From contig FZRE01000011.1 in the NCBI GenBank assembly GCA_900199655.1, positions 1-64,000 of the forward strand: a DNA stretch of 64,000 nt, read 5' to 3'. Position 1 is the stretch's first letter. Every line of letters starts with the position of its first letter. A program made the translations under genes and the position numbers. Shown piece by piece: positions 53,262-63,292 of the stretch. The notes below the pieces were generated by a model. The model was not told the DNA's origin. It searched no databases and saw only the letters and a list, made by a program, of their open reading frames with translations. Source of the stretch: Prevotellaceae bacterium KH2P17 (lineage in GTDB: Bacteria > Bacteroidota > Bacteroidia > Bacteroidales > Bacteroidaceae).

Positions 53262-56165
53262 TTATCTGTTGCACAGGTTCCGGTACGGACAATACTGGCA
53301 CGAATCAGCGTCGGAGGTAAGGGTAAAGGGCACGTCGGGGTTGAATATCTCGGTCAGGACACGCGTCAGGTTTTCGCGGAATTCGTCTTCGTAATCGGCA
53401 ATGTCCTCTATTGGGGTGCTCTTGCGGTCCTTGTTGAAGCGGAGCATGTAGTCGGCAGGGTGGGCGGCCTTCTTCTGCACGAAGAGCAGAGACGGGCTCA
53501 CCTTGAGGTGCTGCGGGTTGTAGGTCTCGTTGTGCCTTATGAGCGAGCAGTAGAACAGCGTCTGCAGGTAGTAGTCGGTGTGCTTGCGCTTGTTGAAGGT
53601 AAAGACGTCTGCCACGTCTGCCGGGCAGCCGGTGGGTGCCTTTCCGGTCTTGTAGTCGGCTACGCGGAGGTATCCGTCAATTTCGTCAAGGCGGTCTACG
53701 ATGCCGCCTATCTGCAAGTTTCTGCCTCCGTCGATAGCTATCTGGCCGATGATTTTCTCCTCCAGGGCTACGATACGGAAGGGTACGGCCTTGTCAATGT
53801 TCAGCTGGCGCCGCACGAAGTCCATTATCACCTGCCGGTTTATGAGCTGGAGGCCGTTGAGCTCGATGCCGTTGCGGGGCATGCTGCCGCTGATGTTGAA
53901 GAGGTTACGGGCTATAGCCTCATCAACCAGGCGTGGAATGACGTCCTTGGATTTCAGGATGTTGTCTATTATCCGGCTGTCTACGGTTTGGCCTATGTAG
54001 CCTTCGTAAATCTTCTGGCAAACCTCGTGGAAGATGGTTCCAAAGAGAATGTTGTCTATCTCGCTGTCCTCGTTGTCGGGTTCCTGCAGCTTGACCACGT
54101 AGTGATAGTAGAACTTGGTGGGGCAGCGCAGGTAGTCGTTCACGGCCGAGGGCGACAGGTAGCTCATGTCATTGAGTATTTGGAGCACGGTTTGCGACTT
54201 GGCAATCTCGCTGCGCAGTTGCTGCTCCACGCTGCCATGCTCTGCCTGCAGGGCAACCCGACGGATGGGGTGGTTGCTTTCTACCATGAGCTGGAGCATG
54301 AAGCGGCTCATTTCTCCCGTGTGGGTGCCCTCGGTAGAGGAGTTGTACATCAGGGTGATGTCGCCGGCCCGTTGCAGGAGGCGGTTGAAGTAGTAGGCGT
54401 AAATGGCCACCTTGTTGTCTATCGTGGTGAGTTCATAGGCCTTGCGGATGGAATAGGGGATAAAGGAGGAGTCGTTGACGTCGCGGGGCATGTTTCCCTC
54501 ATTGCACGAGAGAACCAGCACATGGTCAAAGTCAAGGTTGCGGGTTTCGAGCACTCCCATAATCTGAACACCTATGGCAGGCTCGCCATGGAACGGGATG
54601 GTGGTGCCGGCGATGAGCTGTGTGAGCAGTTTCTGCAGGGTGGATGTCTCTACCTCCAGATATCCTTGTTCGATGAGTGTACGCATGCGGTTAAGCAGCG
54701 TGTACATTCGGAATACCGACTCCTGCAGCAGCGGGTTTTCGTTTTCGCCGTTTTGCTCCGCTTCTGCCAAGGCCTGCGCGCCTATGTACTTCACTATCTC
54801 CTGCATCCAGTCAATGAGCTGGAGGTTTCCATTGCCTTCGGCACCATCGAAAATGGCACTGAAGAGCAGCTTGCGCCCGTCGTCGCCTGCCTGCAGGAGG
54901 TTGCGCCGAAGGTGGTTGTTGCGGCGCGTAATCAGTTTCTTGCGTAAGTTCAGCACACCGGGTGAGATGTATCGGGCCAGCGGATGGCGCAGCACATCGT
55001 TCACATTGCGCAGGCGGAAGATGTCTCCATGCCCCGGATTGCCCTCCGTCTGCAGCTTGAAGAGCAGGCTTACCAGTGAGGCCACGGGCGTTTGCGAGAG
55101 CGGGAAGCCCGTGGTGATGTTCACTTTGTCGACCTCGTCGGGCAGGCTGTGGATGACCGTAGGCAGCAGGCTTTCGTCGGCCAGCACGATGGCAGTGCGC
55201 CTGCCGTCCTTTATCCGGTTGTTCTCCCGTAGCCACCGGCTGATGTAGCGGGCCTGGATGTTGGCCGTCTGCACGCTGATGTAGGTTATATCCTTAGGCT
55301 TGCGGAAATTGTCGTAGATGTCGGTATCGTTGTCAGGCAGCGCGTTTTTCAGGTGCGGCAGGTACTGGCGTATGTAGTGGCCGGCTTCGTTAATGGGGTT
55401 GTCAAGATAATAATGGTCGTAGTCCCAGTAGTAGCGTACCTGCTTGCCGGCCGCTTCAATCTTCTTGCAGAGCTCGCGTTCAACGCATTGCATCATGTTG
55501 AAACCCACGAACAGATAGGCGTCATACTCGAAGTTGAGGTCGGCCTGGCCAATGACGTCGCGGTAGAGCATGCCCTCATAGGCCGTGCCGTGACTGCGCA
55601 AGACGGTTTGATAGTCGGCATAAATATCGTACAGGTGCGACCACAGCCGCTCGAACCTGCGTTGCAGGGCCGTGTCGTGGTTCTCTCTCCGGTACTCGGA
55701 GAATATCTTGTTGAGGCTCTCTTTCTGCTGCTCGCTGAGAGTGGGGTCGCCATCAAGGGCGTGGTAGTCCTTTAACTCCCTGAAAACGCTGGCTGCAGGA
55801 GCAAGGTTCTTGTCAATGTCGTCAAAATCGGACAGGAGCAACTCGCCCCATCCCCAGAACTTGTCGAGGCTTTCGTCGGTCATGCCCTCTTGCATGCGGG
55901 CTTCCCGGGTATGCTTGTAGAACACCTGGTAGAGCAAGCTGATAAGTATGAGATGATCGCCCACGGTGAGCGAAGAGTGACTGCGGAAGAGGTCGCTGAT
56001 GGTGGTATAAGCCGAACTCCAGAGCGGCTGGCGGGTTTGTAGTGCCAGATACTCGTCCATGAAAATGGCGGCACGCTTGTTGGGAAATACCACCGCAACC
56101 CGCTGGAGGTTGCCGTTGAACTGCTGGTATATATCGGTAGCTACGTATTCTAAGAATGATTTCAT
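53262..56165 (-). CDS. addB: AddB-like PD-(D/E)XK exonuclease subunit
   Basis: A 967-residue AddB/RexB-type partner of the helicase-nuclease encoded just upstream. The N-terminal half is a degenerate helicase (RVAVVFPNKRAAIFMDEYL). The C-terminal nuclease has GTIFHEVCQKIY and GGIVDRLDEIDGYLRVADYKTGKAP with the Asp and Lys of the PD-(D/E)XK site. A four-Cys iron-sulfur site is indicated by YLRCPTKFYY plus the closing SCQYCPYRNLC. The gene lies 11 bp after addA. The pair should process double-strand breaks for RecA. Confidence 0.88.
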   Translation of the reverse strand: MKSFLEYVATDIYQQFNGNLQRVAVVFPNKRAAIFMDEYLALQTRQPLWSSAYTTISDLFRSHSSLTVGDHLILISLLYQVFYKHTREARMQEGMTDESLDKFWGWGELLLSDFDDIDKNLAPAASVFRELKDYHALDGDPTLSEQQKESLNKIFSEYRRENHDTALQRRFERLWSHLYDIYADYQTVLRSHGTAYEGMLYRDVIGQADLNFEYDAYLFVGFNMMQCVERELCKKIEAAGKQVRYYWDYDHYYLDNPINEAGHYIRQYLPHLKNALPDNDTDIYDNFRKPKDITYISVQTANIQARYISRWLRENNRIKDGRRTAIVLADESLLPTVIHSLPDEVDKVNITTGFPLSQTPVASLVSLLFKLQTEGNPGHGDIFRLRNVNDVLRHPLARYISPGVLNLRKKLITRRNNHLRRNLLQAGDDGRKLLFSAIFDGAEGNGNLQLIDWMQEIVKYIGAQALAEAEQNGENENPLLQESVFRMYTLLNRMRTLIEQGYLEVETSTLQKLLTQLIAGTTIPFHGEPAIGVQIMGVLETRNLDFDHVLVLSCNEGNMPRDVNDSSFIPYSIRKAYELTTIDNKVAIYAYYFNRLLQRAGDITLMYNSSTEGTHTGEMSRFMLQLMVESNHPIRRVALQAEHGSVEQQLRSEIAKSQTVLQILNDMSYLSPSAVNDYLRCPTKFYYHYVVKLQEPDNEDSEIDNILFGTIFHEVCQKIYEGYIGQTVDSRIIDNILKSKDVIPRLVDEAIARNLFNISGSMPRNGIELNGLQLINRQVIMDFVRRQLNIDKAVPFRIVALEEKIIGQIAIDGGRNLQIGGIVDRLDEIDGYLRVADYKTGKAPTGCPADVADVFTFNKRKHTDYYLQTLFYCSLIRHNETYNPQHLKVSPSLLFVQKKAAHPADYMLRFNKDRKSTPIEDIADYEDEFRENLTRVLTEIFNPDVPFTLTSDADSCQYCPYRNLCNR

Positions 56166-56176
56166 GCTTGCTGCTA

Positions 56177-59100
56177 TTAAAGTTTTACTTCAACGACTTC
56201 GTTTAATCTGACAAACCACAGGAACCCTTGAACATGCTCATGCCCCATGGCGGTGAGAAGCGTCATGTACTGCCTTACCTGCGACTCGTATTCGCGGTGC
56301 CTGTTGCCGAATTTGAAATCTACGACTATCATCTGCCGGCCATCAGTCATTATGCGGTCGGGGCGGTGCTTGACCACTTCGTGGGTCTGAGGGTCAACGG
56401 AAAGGATGTTGCACTCGTTGTACAACGTCCATTTGGGCGAGAACCACTCGCGTACAACAGGTGAGCGGAAACTCTCCTGCAGGACCTCCTTCAGCTTTGC
56501 CGGTGTGAGTTCGCGGTCGTAGAGAATGCCGTCGGCTTCCATCTTGTTTAGTTGTGGCTCGATATCCTCTAAGGTCTGGATGTTTGAGAAGAGCTGATGC
56601 AGGATGTTGCCCATTTCGATGTACTGGCTGCGTTTTGTTTCGTCTTCGGGCATGAGGAAATCTCGGCTCTGGTTGCTTTGCCTGAACTGCACGTGGTTAT
56701 CGAAGAGTTCCAGCTGCAAGGACTCCTGGGTGCTGCTCTGGTTGAATACATTCAGGCTCGCAGTGGCTATGTTCCTGTCGGGCTCTTCGATGTAAAGCCG
56801 GCCGTAGCGGTAGGCCTTTTCGCCTTTTTCAGTTGCTTCCAGTTGTCCCATTTGCTTCTCGTTTGCCATGCTGTCCAGACACTTTGCAATGAGTTCGGAG
56901 CGGTTCTCCCTGCCTTTTTGGCCTGGGTCGGCCTTGCCGTAAACGAAAAGATTGTTCCCTGCCCGGGTAAACGCCACGTACAGCAGGTTGAGATTGTCGA
57001 CAATGTTCTGCAGGTGTTCCTCGTAATAGTCATTCCTGTAGATTGATTGCTGCATCCGGTTGGCCTGATAATCGACCGGTATCAACGGCATGTCACAGTA
57101 CGGTTGCTCGGTGGGAGAGCACCAGATGGTGTTGCTGTCGCGCTCCAACGCCCAGTCGCAGAAGGGAATGATGACATGCGGGAACTCCAGTCCCTTGCTC
57201 TTGTGGATGGTGAGCATGCGAATGCCATCTGCATTGTCGACCTGAATACTGACCTTGCAGATGTTCTCATCGTATTCCCGGATAACGTCATTCAGGTTGG
57301 CTGTGTTGTCTGTCAGGTATTCGTTGAGCTTGTCCAGGAACACGCAGAGATAGGCCGACTGCCCGTTAATGGAATTCAGCTGAAACCGTCGGATAAGTTC
57401 TTCGGACAGGTCGTAGACAGACAAAGACTGCAGTTTGAGCCTGTCTTCGTGGCGGAAGTCATTCGGCAAGAGCTCGTCGAAGCTGTCGGAGTATATCGGC
57501 TGGTCGTTCGCATTGCGGCCACTCTCCTTCCGGGCATGGCTCAGCAGGTCTTCATCTACATGCTCATTGTGTTTCACATAGACCTGGTAGTCTTTGGCAA
57601 GGTTTGCTTTCAGGAGGGCCTCGTCTTCGTTTGCCATGACGCGAAAGACGTTTACGAGCATGCAGACGGCCACGGACGCGTCCAGGCGAAAGGCTTCGTC
57701 GGACACGATGTTGACGTGAAGGTCTCTCAAATGCTCGGCAAGATAGGCGGCAGTGAGCTGTATGGCATCGTTCTTGCGGGCCAGAATGGCGATGTCTTTT
57801 TGCCTTGCTCCCTGCTCGAGAAGCATTCTGACAGTTTCTTCTACCAGCGATAACGTTTGTTCTTCATACGTTTCTTGAGACAGAAGCCGGACTTCTACCA
57901 ACCCGCGGTTCAGCTTTTGTTTCTGTGCCGGGATTAGTTGCTCAACGTCGGCATAGGCTTTTGCCAGCTCCGCATAGCCCTTCGGGTCGGAAGCGGCATT
58001 GTCGTAGGCCGATTGTCTGGCTGCTTCAAAGAAAGCGTTGTTAAACTGTATGATATTGTCCGATGAACGGTAATTGGTCTGCAGCGGTTTGATATCCAGC
58101 TGTTCGGTAAAGAAATCGCCGGCCGTATCAATGTCGTTCAGGAGCTTCCAGTCGCCGTCTCTCCATCTGTAGATGCTCTGCTTGACATCTCCCACGATGA
58201 TGCTGCCGATGTTCTCAATCCTGCTGATACATTCTTTGAGCAGCACCTTGAAGTTTTCCCACTGCATTCTGCCCGTGTCCTGAAACTCATCAATCATGAT
58301 GAAGCGCAGCCTTCCGCCAATCTTTTCATAGATAAAAGGAGAGTCGTCCTTGTCGATGAGCTGGTTCAGCAGACTTTGCGTGTTGCTTAGCTGGAACCTG
58401 TTGGCAAGGCGGTTCAGCTCTTCTACCATCTTCTCGATAGAGTGCAGCAGCCTCAACTGGTTGAGGTGGGCCTTTGTGAGCATGGCCGAATAATACTGCC
58501 TGACGAGTTCCCGGCGCTTTTCGTTGTCCTTGTTAAGCTGCAGTGTGAGCTCTTCTGCAAACCGGAGAAGGTCGGCATCCGGGTTCTTCTTCCTGTCTGC
58601 AGCCCGTAACCATTTCTCCGGATTGTCCAGCAGTTGCCGTCCGGTAGCGCCCAAAGCCTTGTCGTCATCGAATATCTCTTTCTTGAAATCGCGCAGACGG
58701 GCATAGAAACCGCATGCGTTGCTGGCAAATGTGCTCTCACTGTAGCCGTGTTCGGCGATGCGACTGAAGAAATCAGTTCCGATGGCAATGAGGTTGTTCC
58801 TGGCATCAGTCATCAGTCGCTGCATCTTCCGACTGAAAGTTGAGAACGCATTGGCATCTTCTGCTATTCTGTCTATTTCCTTGCTGTGTTCCTTGTAGTA
58901 ATCCTTAAAGATGTTCCTGCCGAAAGTCTTGATGTCGGCAATCACATTCCACTGCTTTTCCTCGTCAATATTGCCGCGGATGTATTCGATAATCCAGTCG
59001 AGTTCCTGACTGCCTTTTCTCAGGTTCTCAATGATTTCATCTACGGCCTTCTCTTCTATCTGGTTGTCGTTCAGGCTGACTTTGAGCTTTGCGTTCAAGT

Positions 59101-59494
59101 CAAGTTCCCGTGCGATGTTGCGCAGTACCTGCTGGAAGAAGGCATCGATGGTTTCTACCTTGAAGTAGTTGTAGTGGTGGATGAGCAGGCTCATGGCTTC
59201 TGCTGCGTTCTTGGAAACTGCTTGCTGGCTGAGGTTCAAGTCCTTGACTATTCTGTCCATGTAGTCGGCAGCATCCGGCAGCTGGTGTGCTATGCCGTAC
59301 AGTTTGCTCAGTATGCGGTGTTTCATTTCTTCCGTAGCCTTGTTGGTGAAGGTTACGGCAAGTATGGAGCGATAATGTTGCGGGTTCTGTATCAGCAGCT
59401 TGATGTATTGCAATGTCAGCGTAAAGGTCTTTCCGCTGCCGGCACTGGCTTTGTAAACGGTCAGCGGTTTGTCATTGCTGTGTGTTGATGTCAT
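56177..59494 (-). CDS. addA: AddA-like helicase-nuclease (UvrD family)
   Basis: A 1105-residue UvrD-type helicase with a C-terminal nuclease. Walker A is ASAGSGKTFTL (residues 16-26), motif Ia ILAVTFTNKATEEMK, Walker B RFIMIDEFQDTGRMQW, and MLTIHKSKGLEFPHVI plus LYVAFTRAGNNLF complete the set. Near the end HRPDRIMTDG and IVVDFKFGNRHREYESQVRQY form the PD-(D/E)XK nuclease. This order fits AddA, or a RecB-like subunit. With addB 11 bp downstream it forms an AddAB break-repair complex. No RecD-type third subunit is adjacent. Confidence 0.9.
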   Translation of the reverse strand: MTSTHSNDKPLTVYKASAGSGKTFTLTLQYIKLLIQNPQHYRSILAVTFTNKATEEMKHRILSKLYGIAHQLPDAADYMDRIVKDLNLSQQAVSKNAAEAMSLLIHHYNYFKVETIDAFFQQVLRNIARELDLNAKLKVSLNDNQIEEKAVDEIIENLRKGSQELDWIIEYIRGNIDEEKQWNVIADIKTFGRNIFKDYYKEHSKEIDRIAEDANAFSTFSRKMQRLMTDARNNLIAIGTDFFSRIAEHGYSESTFASNACGFYARLRDFKKEIFDDDKALGATGRQLLDNPEKWLRAADRKKNPDADLLRFAEELTLQLNKDNEKRRELVRQYYSAMLTKAHLNQLRLLHSIEKMVEELNRLANRFQLSNTQSLLNQLIDKDDSPFIYEKIGGRLRFIMIDEFQDTGRMQWENFKVLLKECISRIENIGSIIVGDVKQSIYRWRDGDWKLLNDIDTAGDFFTEQLDIKPLQTNYRSSDNIIQFNNAFFEAARQSAYDNAASDPKGYAELAKAYADVEQLIPAQKQKLNRGLVEVRLLSQETYEEQTLSLVEETVRMLLEQGARQKDIAILARKNDAIQLTAAYLAEHLRDLHVNIVSDEAFRLDASVAVCMLVNVFRVMANEDEALLKANLAKDYQVYVKHNEHVDEDLLSHARKESGRNANDQPIYSDSFDELLPNDFRHEDRLKLQSLSVYDLSEELIRRFQLNSINGQSAYLCVFLDKLNEYLTDNTANLNDVIREYDENICKVSIQVDNADGIRMLTIHKSKGLEFPHVIIPFCDWALERDSNTIWCSPTEQPYCDMPLIPVDYQANRMQQSIYRNDYYEEHLQNIVDNLNLLYVAFTRAGNNLFVYGKADPGQKGRENRSELIAKCLDSMANEKQMGQLEATEKGEKAYRYGRLYIEEPDRNIATASLNVFNQSSTQESLQLELFDNHVQFRQSNQSRDFLMPEDETKRSQYIEMGNILHQLFSNIQTLEDIEPQLNKMEADGILYDRELTPAKLKEVLQESFRSPVVREWFSPKWTLYNECNILSVDPQTHEVVKHRPDRIMTDGRQMIVVDFKFGNRHREYESQVRQYMTLLTAMGHEHVQGFLWFVRLNEVVEVKL

Positions 59495-59549
59495 GTTATG
59501 ATGCGATAAATTGTTGCTATTATTACTGATGCCTGTATGGTCGGCAGCC

Positions 59550-61589
59550 CTACCAATGCCTGAACAGCTCGAAGCCGAACTTGATTCCGAAGCCTTCGTA
59601 TTTGAAGTTGCGGTTGGCCAAGAACAGTCCTGTGGAGAACCAACGGGTGGTGAAGCCGTATCCCAGCTCCGTATAAGGGTGCAGATGAGTTACGAACAAG
59701 GTGCTGGCATATATCCGTTCTTTTTCTACGAAATGACCAACCAGCGGTATCCGGGTAGTGAACAGCAAGGGAGTTTCGTAGGTAACGTTGGCCCTCACGT
59801 AGTAACGTGAAGAGTTGTACCAGTCGTGTTTCAGCAATTCAAATTCCCCGCTCCAGTCATCATTCCATCCTCCGGGGATGTTGTTCTCCCTGAAATTGGA
59901 GTAATCAAGAAAGTACGTGGCATTAGATTTCATGGTGTAGAAGCCTGCACCCAGTCTGAAAGAGAGGAAACGGAGGCGGTTCAGGTTGTGTATATACTGT
60001 CCGTCGAATTCCCAACGCTCGTAAGCCATGGTGCTTCCGAACAATCCCTTGATGCTTCTCTCATAGTCTGCCGCTATTACCGGGCCGTTCCAGCCGAGCG
60101 GCCTGTACTGCAGTTCCAGATAAGGAGCAACCGAGATGTACGACGAGTTCAGGCCAGCAGCCCGGTAGAAGTGCTTGTCTACGGCCGAGCGACGGTGCGC
60201 TATCAGGCCGAATTCGAAGCCGAACTTGTCCGAGATGTTGAAGTTATTAACCACTGTTACGCTGAAGTCCTTGAAGTAACCGCTCTTTTCTCCCGGCTGC
60301 AACGAGTCTCCCAGTATGTCCATTGCCTTTTGTTGGATTTCTCCATTGCTAATCCAGTTGCCGTTACTGATTTCAACTTTCAGAAAGGCTCCGCGCTTTT
60401 TGTTATAGTAAAATTCTATAGGAAACCTATAATAGAACTGCTTCTGCTTGAACGAATAGCCTGATTTGAAGCGGGCGTAGAGCTGGGTGTTGTCATTGAA
60501 GTTATACGAACTCCGCACGTCGAACTTGTAATAAAAGCCGCGCCGTTTGCTATATCCCATGTAGAGGGGGTTGAAAAGCGGATTGATACGGAACAATCCC
60601 TGGTTGTTGGGGCCGTAGTTGGTTTGTATCTTGTTAAGCAGCCGGTCGCCTATCATGTCCCACATCACGCGTTTGGTCCAGCTTTCCTTCTTGGCGTTCA
60701 TGATGGTTGTGTCCTTGGTAACGATGGGGCGGTAATATTCCTGATAGAGTGCGGCTTCGTCGCGGTTCAGCGGCTTGGGGCGGACTTGTGCCATGGTGCG
60801 CAGGTCCTCGAGGTTGCGTATGGAGTCGTTGATAGTCGACGGCAACCGGTAATAGGCATCGTAACTGGCGGTAATCTTGTTTCCAACGAAGTCGAACTGC
60901 GACCTCAGGCGGCAGCTGGTGGGGAGCAGCGAGAGCTGGCCGTCTGTTCCCATCGTAAAAGAGAGGTGAAACTTCACCATGTCGTATTCTCCTTCCAGAT
61001 GTCCACTGATGATGCGCCCCGTCTCGTAGTCAACTACGGCAGAGCCCGAAACCAGCTGCGTGTTGTCAAACCGGGGCGAGAAGCCTACTTCTGCCGTGCC
61101 GTTGAGCATGAAAAGTACCGAGTATTTGTAGTAAGGGCTGTTGATACGGTTGAATGGCGACAGCAGATAGTCCTCGATGATGGTTTCCTGATAGATGTTG
61201 GGCGTCAGGTATTTCAGCATGGTGGGCATCGTCTTCTTGTGGTGCGGAACCGTTGTCAGCACCACCATGGTGTGCGTCTCGGGTTTGTCCAGCCCTTTCA
61301 TGGTGACTTTGCTGAACAACTCGCCCACGTATTTCCTGCGAGGCCCGTGGGCAATTCGGTACATCGTGGGCACGGGCAGCAGAAACAGATTGCGCCTTTT
61401 TACGTCGATGAAGAATTTGGTATAGGCGTAGGTAGCTGCCGAATCAAGGCGTGTGGTGTCTATGGTATGCCTGTAGTTCCAGATGCGCGCAAGCATCATG
61501 CTGTCGGGTCTGACATCATTTGCGGCCGTGCATTTCAGTGTGGCGAGCATGAAAAGAAGGCATTCCGTTATGTATTTCACGCTTTTCAT
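59550..61589 (-). CDS. DUF5686 family outer-membrane protein
   Basis: A 679-residue exported protein. The first 22 residues look like a signal peptide. The family pattern DUF5686 is visible: LFLLPVPTMYRIAHGPRRKY, a domain with alternating strands around residues 150-240, and then a C-terminal half rich in beta strands with aromatic ends (YYKFDVRSSYNFNDNTQLYA, LSFRLGAGFYT, YYVRANVTYETPLLF), ending in FGIKFGFELFRHW, typical of an outer-membrane barrel closing strand. The N-terminal carboxypeptidase-like domain of many relatives is absent. Its promoter box ends only five bases before the ATG. Role unknown. Confidence 0.82.
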   Translation of the reverse strand: MKSVKYITECLLFMLATLKCTAANDVRPDSMMLARIWNYRHTIDTTRLDSAATYAYTKFFIDVKRRNLFLLPVPTMYRIAHGPRRKYVGELFSKVTMKGLDKPETHTMVVLTTVPHHKKTMPTMLKYLTPNIYQETIIEDYLLSPFNRINSPYYKYSVLFMLNGTAEVGFSPRFDNTQLVSGSAVVDYETGRIISGHLEGEYDMVKFHLSFTMGTDGQLSLLPTSCRLRSQFDFVGNKITASYDAYYRLPSTINDSIRNLEDLRTMAQVRPKPLNRDEAALYQEYYRPIVTKDTTIMNAKKESWTKRVMWDMIGDRLLNKIQTNYGPNNQGLFRINPLFNPLYMGYSKRRGFYYKFDVRSSYNFNDNTQLYARFKSGYSFKQKQFYYRFPIEFYYNKKRGAFLKVEISNGNWISNGEIQQKAMDILGDSLQPGEKSGYFKDFSVTVVNNFNISDKFGFEFGLIAHRRSAVDKHFYRAAGLNSSYISVAPYLELQYRPLGWNGPVIAADYERSIKGLFGSTMAYERWEFDGQYIHNLNRLRFLSFRLGAGFYTMKSNATYFLDYSNFRENNIPGGWNDDWSGEFELLKHDWYNSSRYYVRANVTYETPLLFTTRIPLVGHFVEKERIYASTLFVTHLHPYTELGYGFTTRWFSTGLFLANRNFKYEGFGIKFGFELFRHW

Positions 61590-61594
61590 AGCTG

Positions 61595-61602
61595 CAAAGA
61601 TA
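61595..61602 (-). promoter_or_regulatory. promoter of the DUF5686 gene, only 5 bp from the ATG
   Basis: Reads TATCTTTG on the minus strand and ends five bases before the ATG at 61589. A leaderless or very short leader transcript is implied. Confidence 0.6.
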
Positions 61603-61650
61603 GCAAATATATTCCGCTTTGGTAAACAAAGCGGCAGGATTTAGCACGAA

Positions 61651-61683
61651 AAAACCTCACGAAAGTTCATTCGTGAGGTTTTG
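61651..61683. terminator. rpoD terminator, bidirectional form
   Basis: Perfect 11-bp stem AACCTCACGAA / TTCGTGAGGTT (61653-61663 with 61670-61680). An A-run lies on the left and TTTTGTTT on the right, so it has a T-run in both directions. It lies 25 bp after the rpoD stop. Confidence 0.85.
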
Positions 61684-61707
61684 TTTCCTGCTGTTAGCGG
61701 AGTGGGG

Positions 61708-62580
61708 TTAGCCCAGATACTTCATGAGAATCTTGGCATTGCCGCTGTCTCTCAGCTTGGCAATGCTCTTTTCGCGTATCTGGCGCACGCGTTCACGTGT
61801 CAGTCCCAGCTGGTCGCCTATCTCTTCGAGGCCTTTCTCGTGGCAGCCTATGCCGAAGCACTCGCGTATAATGGTTATCTCGCGGTCCTTGAGTACCTTG
61901 TTGAGCACCTGGTTCAGTTCCAGCGCCATGCTCTCATGGTCTACCTGGCGGTCGGTTCTGCTGTCGTCGCCGCTGGGCATCACGTCGAGCATACAGTTGT
62001 CCTCGCCGTCCTGGAAGGGGGCGTCGATGCTCACGTGGTGGCCGTCGGCCATGAGGCTTTGGCCTATTTTCTCCTCGTCTATATTCGTGGCGTCCGACAG
62101 TTCGGATACCGACGGATGTCTTTGGTTTTCCTGTTCGAACTTGTTAATCTCGTGGTTGATTTTGTTCAGCGAGCCAACCTGGTTCAGCGGCAGGCGCACA
62201 ATGCGGCTCTGCTCTGCTATTGCTTGGAGAATACTCTGGCGAATCCACCACACTGCATACGAGATGAACTTGAAGCCGCGCGTCTCGTCAAACTTCTGCG
62301 CAGCCTTTATCAAGCCTATGTTTCCTTCGTCTATCAAGTCTGTAAGCGTGAGTCCTTGGTGTTGGTATTGTTTGGCTACAGATACGACGAAACGCAGATT
62401 GGCCGTAACGAGCTTGTCCTTGGCCCGTTCACCCTCCGGACCGCCTTTCTTGATCTTTTGAGCTAATTCTATCTCTTCATCAATCGAAATGAGCGGAGCA
62501 CGTCCAATTTCCACGAGGTACTTGTCCAGCGCCTCGCTCGAACGGTTGGTAATACTTTTTTGGATTTTTAATTGTCTCAT
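61708..62580 (-). CDS. rpoD: primary sigma factor RpoD/SigA (Bacteroidota short form)
   Basis: A 290-residue sigma-70 factor that lacks region 1.1 and the large non-conserved insert, as is usual for Bacteroidota primary sigma. Region 1.2-2 has EEIELAQKIKKG, ANLRFVVSVAKQYQ, LTDLIDEGNIGLIKAAQKFD and the -10-reading FKFISYAVWWIRQSI. Region 4 has GLEEIGDQLGLTRERVRQIREK, split here as GLEEIGDQLGL and TRERVRQIREKS. It would recognise the TAnnTTTG boxes found across this window. Its own promoter lies at 62650-62657. Confidence 0.95.
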   Translation of the reverse strand: MRQLKIQKSITNRSSEALDKYLVEIGRAPLISIDEEIELAQKIKKGGPEGERAKDKLVTANLRFVVSVAKQYQHQGLTLTDLIDEGNIGLIKAAQKFDETRGFKFISYAVWWIRQSILQAIAEQSRIVRLPLNQVGSLNKINHEINKFEQENQRHPSVSELSDATNIDEEKIGQSLMADGHHVSIDAPFQDGEDNCMLDVMPSGDDSRTDRQVDHESMALELNQVLNKVLKDREITIIRECFGIGCHEKGLEEIGDQLGLTRERVRQIREKSIAKLRDSGNAKILMKYLG

Positions 62581-62649
62581 CTTATCTACCTTAACTTTCT
62601 AATTTCCTGATAATCAGTTGCTTAAATGAAACGCAGCCGTAAAACTCTG

Positions 62650-62657
62650 CAAAGTTA
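62650..62657 (-). promoter_or_regulatory. rpoD promoter
   Basis: Reads TAACTTTG on the minus strand, 69 bp before the rpoD ATG. A related CAACTTTG lies about 19 bp further upstream. Confidence 0.6.
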
Positions 62658-62944
62658 CAAAAAATATTGCAAAGTTGTGTCATTGCGGGCGATTATTTTG
62701 TTATAAAAATACTTAAAACGCAGCCACCGGGACCCCGTGCCGTCATCACCGCCTGTTTGACAGGGCCGTAGGAGCGGTAGTTTCCGATAAATCTGCCATC
62801 ATGTTTGCGTGCTGATACGCATCAGTTTTGTAAAGAAACAGTCAGCTGAGTCCGCCTGGTGTGGTGTGCCGCAGGTGCAGGTTCGGGTAAAAAGGCAGTC
62901 CATGCGGGTACCGGAACACATTGCTCCGAGGCGCAAAAGATATC

Positions 62945-63026
62945 CTTCGGGAACTTTCGACAAGTGTCGCACATGAATTCGACACTTGTCACACAATCGT
63001 GCGACACTTGTCGAAAGTTCCCGAAG
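62945..63026. repeat. 82-bp phased palindromic intergenic element, family A copy 6
   Basis: Words begin at 62958 (CGACAAGTGTCG), 62980 (CGACACTTGTCA) and 63002 (CGACACTTGTCG), 22 bp apart. The outer 25 bp on each side are perfectly inverted, starting CTTCGGGAACTTT. It lies in the divergent region between rpoD and rmuC. Confidence 0.92.
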
Positions 63027-63101
63027 AATACTGATGGAATTGCCGAAGCATCTGTATGTCACTCACCGTACATACCTTCAGAAGCCCTTACTTTCATTTA
63101 T

Positions 63102-63133
63102 TTTAAACTAATACTTCAATATTAGTGTTTAAA
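63102..63133. repeat. imperfect A/T-rich inverted repeat upstream of rmuC
   Basis: TTTAAACTAATA faces TATTAGTGTTTAAA across a 6-base centre, equal apart from a two-base insertion. It could be an operator or chance in A/T-rich DNA. Confidence 0.35.
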
Positions 63134-63292
63134 TATTTGGTTTAATGTATTTTATATATTTGTATTTATCTGTCTGTTATATTATTGGGAAGTGCCGGAT
63201 TTGTCAATTTTCCTAATCGGGAAAAGCTTCTGGGAAGAAGAAATGTTTCACTAATTGGTTTGCTCAATCCACGGATTATTTCTATATTTGCA

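Noticed and set aside
53043..54947. A 634-codon open frame on the plus strand across the AddB-like gene
   Set aside because: It is antisense to a clear nuclease gene with intact motifs, has no promoter and no recognisable protein features. It also runs through the tRNA-Ser gene.
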